This document shows positions 8,454 to 12,917 of a stretch of 12,917 bases of DNA, piece by piece; positions within the stretch are counted from its first letter, which is position 1; each line of letters starts with the position of its first letter. The notes beneath the pieces are model-generated. The model saw nothing but the letters and a program-made list of their open reading frames with translations, searched no databases and was not told where the DNA came from. A program made the position numbers and the translations under genes. Origin of the DNA: Ettlia oleoabundans (lineage: Eukaryota > Chlorophyta > Chlorophyceae > Chlamydomonadales). The DNA lies in assembly GCA_019693395.1 (NCBI GenBank), contig JAAMXP010000528.1:1-12917 (forward strand). The letters run 5' to 3'.

Positions 8454-9833
8454 ATGGCGGCCGCAGGGACGCAACCAACAGTGGATGAGCTGGAGAAGAA
8501 GGAGGAGGATCTGTTCCGCACAGGCCCACTGTCTGTGCTGACCAGCAGCGTCAAGACCAACTCACAGGCGCGCATTCGGCAGGCGGTAGTTGTACTTTGG
8601 CGGCACGGCTGTATATGGTGCAGCTAGCCTCCCACGCGGTGGACTCATTGCGGGCGGCATCGAGGCCTTTCTGCAGTGTGGCACGTGTGCCCAGCCAGTC
8701 TGCCTGTTGCTGGACGTACAAGGAGTGCACATTTTGGATACCACGACTTCGTGACTGACACTTGTACCTGCCTGTCTGTTGTGTGCCCTGCCTTCAGGTC
8801 CTAATCAACTGCAGGAACAACCGGAAGCTGCTAGGGCGCGTGAAGGCTTTTGATCGCCACTGCAACATGGTGCTGGAAAACGTCAAGGAGTTTTGGACAG
8901 AGGTGCTGAGCAGGCTGCTGCCACATTCTGCTTTGGTTGGCGGGCCGCAAGGCCTGCAGTTGCCTCGTCAGCACTCAAGTTTTGCAGTGGCTTGCTCCGC
9001 ATCAGCCAGCGCTGTTGGGAGCTTGCCTTTGCAGCCATTGGCTGTTCTTGGGGGTTGCAGCCACTCTTGTCTGCTCCAACTGCTGCTGCATTCCTCATCA
9101 ACACTACTTACTTGCCTCCGTTGCGCCGCAAAATGACAAAAAAGCTGCATGGCCATATGGCGCATGGGCCCTCTGTCAGTCTGCTCCATATCACTTGTTC
9201 GTGTGCGTCGTGTGCCTGCAGATTCCAAAGCGGGGCAAGGGCGCCAAGGCCTCCAAGCCCGTGAACAAGGATCGCTTCATCAGGTGTGTGTGTGCAGTAT
9301 GGGCAGTTTAATAGGTGGTTGGTTGTGTGGTTGGTTGTTACTCCTGGTGGGGGTGCTGTCGCTGGTCGCAGCGGATGCATCCGGGCGTGTGCAAGTGAGC
9401 GCAGGGGACTGCAAGGGTGCCAGAGTTGACACAGTATCGTGGGCCCCGTCTGCAGTCGTTTTCCAAGCTTGTCTGTACATGCTGCGAATGAGTTGTGTGC
9501 AGCTTTGTCCTAAACCGCTGCTCGCCTTAAAACTCTCTATTGAGCTGCGCATCGCAGTTGTCTCGACTTCTTTTGTGTTCACCTGGCCATGCTTCGCAGC
9601 AAAATGTTCCTCCGAGGCGACTCTGTGATTTTGGTGCTGCGGGTGGGTTCTGGACTGGCTGCCTGCTGGCCGGCCGGCTGGCTGGGTCAACTTCCCATGC
9701 GCTTATTGTTTCACATCCTTGTTGTATGGTTTCAGCAACTCCAAACACAACCTGACCACCATCCTTCATGTGTGCGGTGCATGAGAGACTAAATCATGAA
9801 CTCTTGACACGTGCTATGCAGAATCCCAAGTAG
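8454..9833 (+). CDS. SNRPD2: Small nuclear ribonucleoprotein SmD2 (core Sm protein), complete, 5 exons
   Basis: SmD2 is one of the seven Sm proteins forming the ring on U1, U2, U4 and U5 snRNAs in the spliceosome. It pairs with SmD1 and acts in the nucleus after cytoplasmic assembly. Exons: 8454-8567, 8798-8902, 9222-9283, 9600-9642 and 9822-9833, giving 336 nt and 111 aa. Visible family blocks are [12 protein letters not shown] (residues 23-34), [20 protein letters not shown] (39-58, Sm1), [13 protein letters not shown] (59-71), the Lys-rich loop [18 protein letters not shown] (75-92) and [18 protein letters not shown] (94-111, Sm2). Length and ending match the plant form. The ATG at 8454 gives the usual short acidic N-terminus; the frame stays open upstream but has no earlier ATG. 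Introns 2-4 are GT-AG; intron 1 is apparently GC-AG. The last exon codes only Asn-Pro-Lys and the stop. Confidence 0.97.
8568..8797 (+). other. SmD2 intron 1, apparent GC-AG intron
   Basis: Exon 1 ends ...AACTCACAG and the next bases are GCGCGC; exon 2 begins GTCCTAATC after CCTTCAG. The protein [15 protein letters not shown] is the invariant Sm1 strand without insertion, so the donor must be the GC at 8568. A GT lies 18 nt downstream (8586, GTAGTT) in the same phase; its use would insert six residues (ARIRQA) into the Sm fold. Confidence 0.75.
9317..9334 (+). repeat. GGTT-repeat element in SmD2 intron 3
   Basis: Four GG pairs are arranged as GGTTGG, a short T/G loop, then GGTTGG, on the transcript strand. 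This is the pattern of a two-layer G-quadruplex and close to the well-known thrombin-binding aptamer layout. It lies about 30 nt after the exon 3 donor (intron 9284-9599). Confidence 0.5.
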
Positions 9834-10324
9834 GCATCGTATGCCTGGAAGCGCTGGTGTGCAGCTGCTCGGCGCGCGCAGCCCCCTGTCGCGCAATGGA
9901 TGAATGCAGTTGCAGCGTAGCTGCCCATTCAAGCTGCCTCTTACCTTGCTGTCTGGACCGTGAGCCCTTGTTGCATGAAAGCATTTCAGCTTCAAACACC
10001 AGCTGGGAGGCGTTAACTTGAGATTCCAGCATGCTTCTGTCCAGCCACCCCTCCCGGTTTGGCCAAAGCACACTAAGCCTATTGCATCGTTTCTTATTCG
10101 CTCTACCCTTCCTAGTTGTAACGTGATACTGAGTTTCAGGTTGCGCAGAGGCATGGCTGAAGCATTGCCGGCGCAAAAAGGCAACAGGCGCGCTATGCAC
10201 GCTTTTGCCAACTCCTGCATTTGTGTGGTGGTTGTAGGATTGCACAACATCTCCCTTTTACCAAAACAAACTATCGCCGTCTGAAGTCCACCTCTCCCTC
10301 CCATCCAGTCGACCTTCTTGACCA
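9834..10324 (+). other. SmD2 3' UTR and spacer before the next gene
   Basis: The interval between the SmD2 stop and the next gene's reading frame holds the TGTAA motif at 10117-10121 and about 200 bp of following spacer that must contain the next promoter. No TATA-like element was convincing. Open frames here, including a 216-codon one on the minus strand, have no recognisable product. Confidence 0.6.
10117..10121 (+). terminator. TGTAA polyadenylation signal for SmD2
   Basis: TGTAA is the usual polyadenylation motif of volvocine and related green algae. This is the first plus-strand copy I found after the SmD2 stop, giving a 3' UTR of about 300 nt. Confidence 0.6.
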
Positions 10325-12090
10325 ATGCGATCAGCCGTGTGTCAGGGCGCATGTCTGGGTGCGAGACCCAGTGCAACGGCAGCTCAGGGCTCATCGCAGC
10401 GCATCTCCAATGCAATGGCACGATACAATCGTCGATCAATTTCCAAGGTGGCGCTCGTGGTGAGCACCGGCGGTGGCGGTGGTGCCGACGTAGCTACTGC
10501 CGACTCTGTTGCTACATTGCCACCTACAATCTGCGCCCAAGGTGACAAGCATCTTGCCATAGGGAAGTTAAGTTTGTTTTTACTTTAAGGAAATCGCAAT
10601 CAGAACTGCCCCCACTATTGGCCGCGCATGTGTAGGCGTCGCGTGCTGCTGGCAGCGTGCTTCAACTTGGCGCCCCTGTGGTGCTTACTGGCTTCCTTGG
10701 GCTACAAGTGGCGGTTCTGCCAACAGGTATTGTGTCAGCACAAATGCGATAACATTCAATGAGGATTAAGGGCAGCACCGCGTATGCGATGCAAGGAACA
10801 GGGCGTTGGCGCAACTGCTATGCGTCAACCTCCCACCTCATGCCACCCATTTAGCCCTTAGGTTGGTTGCACTTGTATTATTTATTTTTCTATCCCATAT
10901 AACCCCATGATGCAAGGCTAGTTACCTGTGCCATCATGCAGGCCCAGCACTGGCTGAAGAGATTGATGCTGCCCAACATCTGGCCACAATTACTGCCAGC
11001 GAGGCATCCAATCCTGTTGTGTGGGTCACGAGCGACCCCACCCTGCCAGACCCGCCGCCTGCTGCTCCAGCTCTCAGCGTGGCAGACTTGCAGGCAGAGC
11101 TTGATGTGGAGCAGCCCCCTGCTGTAATGGCTGCAGAAGAGGTGGCCCCTGCTTTTGGGTCGACTGTGGATGGGGCAGCAGGCAATGGAGTGGCCGCAAC
11201 CACGCCTGCAGCCCCTGTGGCAGCAGCGGGGGTTGGGGAGGATTTGGGGGGTGCTCCTGTTGCGGGGGCTGCTGACGTGGCGGTGACACAACTTCCTGAG
11301 GTGGCAGATGCTGGCATAGACTATACCATCCATGAGGATATCTTGGAGATACTGCGGGAGCTGCCAGAGGTGGAAGGCGAGGTGTCAGCGGCGGAGGAAA
11401 TAGTACCACGGGAGGTGGCGGTGGTACTGGAGCGGGAGCTTGAGGTGAGTAGAAGTCTCCTGGCGGGTGAGCGGGTAGGTGGAGGGGACGGAGTTGCCAG
11501 TGGTTGTAGGGGATCAGTGTGGTGGCAGCATGTATGGCTACAAGTATGGCTGGGATGATGCCAGGCGGTTTTGGGCGGCTGCCTCTTGGTTTACGTCCAT
11601 CGGTGCATCTGTGTCAGGGCTGACTGAGTTGAAAATGCTGTTGGTCAGGCATGCAGCCAACAAGTCAGGCCAGGCTGCAATCAGGCTGCTGAGGAATGGT
11701 GGCTGCCATCTGGCCATGGGCGGTGCAGTTGTAAGCCTGCCGTGACCAGCCTATCCTGGCCAGCCGGGCCCTGCTGTGCCTTGCTGTGCGCTGCTGCACC
11801 CTGCCCCAGGCCCACCCTGCCTCTACCCGCCCTGCCCTGCCCTGCCTTCCGCCCTGCCCTGTCCTGGTTCCGCTTAACTTTGCTATGCTGTGTGTTGTCA
11901 TGGTGTGCAGGCCATTGAGGCCCAAACAGCTGCCTTGGAGAAGGAGGAGGCGACAACCCCGGGCGCACCCAGGCTTTTGGGCGAGGCTGAGGGCATCCTG
12001 GCTAAGCTGGAGGCGGTGCGAGGGCTTCTGCGCGAAGTGTCTGGTGGCCTTGTTGGCAGCATCACCTCTGGAAAGCTTCTTTTTAGGTGA
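10325..12090 (+). CDS. Unrecognised Ala/Pro/Glu-rich protein with bipartite-looking presequence, 4 exons
   Basis: I do not recognise the family. Exons: 10325-10459, 10636-10726, 10942-11444 and 11911-12090 (GTGAGC, GTATTG and GTGAGT donors; TAG, CAG and CAG acceptors; phases 0, 1, 0), giving 302 aa. A second ATG at 10415 would give 272 aa. Residues 1-45 are basic and Ser/Ala-rich (RYNRRSISK at 33-41), like an organelle transit peptide. Residues 51-74 form one hydrophobic segment, followed by PALA-EE (77-82), which fits an A-x-A processing site. Residues 107-195 are an Ala/Pro/Gly linker. Residues 200-222 and 231-285 are acidic to amphipathic (DYTIHEDILEILRELPE; RELEAIEAQTAALEKEEA), probably helical or coiled coil. 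The ending is SGKLLFR. I infer a thylakoid-lumen or membrane-anchored plastid protein; a mitochondrial inner-membrane protein is possible. Exons 3-4 are the firm part. Exons 1-2 rest on phase and context. Confidence 0.62.
11445..11910 (+). other. Intron 3 of the unrecognised gene, with an internal open frame
   Basis: The donor GTGAGT at 11445 and the acceptor TGTGCAG ending 11910 join two phase-0 exons to give a continuous helix (ERELE-AIEAQTAALEKEEA). A branch-point-like CTTAAC lies at 11873-11878. Within the intron a frame stays open from 11479 to 11745 (88 codons, including a YGYKYGWDDARRFW stretch), which I regard as non-coding. Confidence 0.65.
11816..11866 (+). repeat. CCCTG/CCTGC pentamer repeats and pyrimidine-rich tract
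   Basis: Repeated CCCTG units, perfect at 11830-11846 and again at 11851-11861, form part of a C/T-rich tract that precedes the CTTAAC branch-like site and the acceptor of exon 4. This is low-complexity intron sequence. Confidence 0.75.
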
Positions 12091-12546
12091 TTCCCAACCG
12101 CGCTAGGCAGCAAGCACACAACAAGACCGTCGTGCGCTGCTGCCTGTCCCAAAAGGTCGCTGCGGGTACGCCGCCAATCGCTAGCAGTTAAGCAAGGATG
12201 AGCAGCAGCAATACCTATAGCCCCCGTCCTGTTGTCTGAGAATCCCTTTACACTAGAATTGAGCAATTGAGAAGAGCTTGTGTGTCAACCAAGCATGTCT
12301 TGCTTGAAATGCTTCGCGTTGCTTCCTAATGGTTTGGTTCTGCTCCAACAGCAGCCAACGATTGTTTGTTCAGATCATTTTTGTTCTCAATATAAATCTC
12401 TGCCTTTCTTCATTCCTGGCCGTTGTTCCCATGCGCTACACTTTTCTGTCATCACATACACAGCCGTTGTTGAGAAAGGCAGTCACTTTCGAGTGAGTGT
12501 ATACCAGATCCTTGCCTGTGGAACACGCTTAATCTCCCCTGATTTG

Positions 12547-12551
12547 TGTAA
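12547..12551 (+). terminator. TGTAA polyadenylation signal for the unrecognised plus-strand gene
   Basis: TGTAA lies 457 nt after the stop of the plus-strand gene; no earlier plus-strand copy was found after the stop. Confidence 0.5.
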
Positions 12552-12691
12552 CAGTGACCTGTTGACTACATGCCACAGACTTGGGTTTACTTTACATTCA
12601 TCTGCGAGTGGTAACGCACTATGGTATTAAATGTGCCTTAGCAGGCGGCAGGGCAACTACTACAATGATATTATACAAAAATTGCGACGAT

Positions 12692-12696
12692 TACAT
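12692..12696 (-). terminator. TGTAA polyadenylation signal for the minus-strand gene at the right edge
   Basis: The minus strand reads TGTAA 64 nt after the TGA of the right-edge gene. A second copy lies at 12592-12596. Confidence 0.45.
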
Positions 12697-12759
12697 AGGG
12701 CTCAGAGGAATACCAGGGCCCATCTTAAATCTGCACTTGAATGGCGGTACAGCATCTGC

Positions 12760-12917
12760 TCACATCTGGCCGCTGGACAGGTCCCCCATTCCCCCGCGGC
12801 GCTCGTCTCCCAATGCCCCGCCAGACGCTATGCCTCCAGTCATGGCCTCGGTGGTGCCACCAGTGCCCCCGCCTCGAGAGGCGGTGCCGGCATCGTAGCC
12901 AGCTGGGAGGGAAGGGG
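12760..12917 (-). CDS. Probable C-terminal exon of a Gly-rich protein, continues beyond the right edge
   Basis: The minus strand is open from the edge to TGA at 12762-12760. It reads about 47 residues rich in Gly, Ala, Thr and acidic residues (GYDAGTASRGGGTGGTTEAM, then GDERRGGMGDLSSGQM at the end). A CCTTCCCTCCCAG acceptor-like sequence at the edge suggests the last exon begins at about 12902. Downstream TGTAA motifs support the strand. I do not recognise the family from this low-complexity tail. A competing plus-strand frame ending PPREAVPAS is proline-rich and appears to be its shadow. Confidence 0.42.
   Translation of the reverse strand, partial: PSLPAGYDAGTASRGGGTGGTTEAMTGGIASGGALGDERRGGMGDLSSGQM

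Larger units (their letters stand above)
12091..12759. other. Convergent 3' UTR region, no gene seen
   Basis: This AT-richer stretch lies between the plus-strand stop at 12088-12090 and the minus-strand stop at 12760-12762. It holds a plus-strand TGTAA (12547-12551) and minus-strand TGTAA motifs (12592-12596 and 12692-12696), consistent with tail-to-tail transcripts. Open frames of about 110 codons in it resemble no family I know. Confidence 0.6.

Noticed and set aside
9789..10439. 216-codon open frame on the minus strand
   Set aside because: It overlaps the SmD2 last exon, its polyadenylation motif and the start of the next plus-strand gene. Its translation shows no domain or family block, and GC-rich sequence gives long chance frames.
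10601..10726. Alternative exon 2 frame giving a membrane segment (LLAACFNLAPLWCLLASLGY)
   Set aside because: It is open and hydrophobic, but it ends in phase 0 while exon 3 requires one leftover base; only the other frame, after the TAG acceptor at 10635, joins correctly.
10890..11333. Minus-strand frames opposite exon 3 of the unrecognised gene
   Set aside because: The plus-strand frame is flanked by a proper acceptor and donor and continues in phase into the next exon. The minus frames are Ala/Ser/Pro shadows.
12581..12898. 105-codon plus-strand frame near the right edge
   Set aside because: Its second half is the reverse of a Gly-rich minus-strand frame with an acceptor-like start and downstream TGTAA motifs; its first half lies in 3' UTR-like sequence. 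No family resemblance.
1..12917. Mobile element, viral, CRISPR or defence-type system
   Set aside because: No terminal inverted repeats, transposase, reverse transcriptase, integrase or regularly spaced repeat array was seen; identifiable genes are housekeeping eukaryotic genes.

Overview
The window is nuclear DNA of a photosynthetic eukaryote, most likely a chlorophyte green alga. Three things support this: GC-rich coding sequence full of Ala, Gly and Gln; many short spliceosomal introns (26 internal ones modelled here, 91 to about 470 bp); and TGTAA-type polyadenylation motifs at the expected places. The GCN1 protein also resembles the land-plant form most closely. No species is claimed. 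All homology statements come from recalled family features; no search was run.

Layout. (1) 1-7811, minus strand: the first 19 exons (about 1031 codons) of GCN1, the giant HEAT-repeat activator of the eIF2-alpha kinase GCN2. The gene runs off the left edge inside intron 19. (2) 7812-8453: a 642-bp divergent promoter and leader region, with CCAAT and TATATA elements facing right. (3) 8454-9833, plus strand: a complete five-exon gene for the core spliceosomal protein SmD2 (111 aa), with a TGTAA motif at 10117. (4) 10325-12090, plus strand: a four-exon gene for an unrecognised Ala/Pro/Glu-rich protein of 302 or 272 aa. It has a hydrophobic segment followed by an ALA cleavage-like motif, resembling a thylakoid-lumen targeting sequence, and a coiled-coil-like C-terminus. 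(5) 12760-12917, minus strand: the probable Gly-rich last exon of a further gene, convergent with gene 4.

The genes do not form one pathway. GCN1 acts in translational stress signalling, SmD2 in pre-mRNA splicing, and the third product is unknown. GCN1 and SmD2 share a head-to-head intergenic region. I see no mobile element, viral gene, CRISPR array, RNA gene or defence-type cassette, so the region looks like ordinary housekeeping chromosome. The most interesting points are two introns that protein conservation forces to be GC-AG, one of them in the spliceosome gene SmD2 with an in-frame GT alternative 18 nt downstream; the bipartite-looking presequence of the unknown protein; an Arg/Gly-rich linker in GCN1; and several G-rich or tandem-repeat intronic elements.
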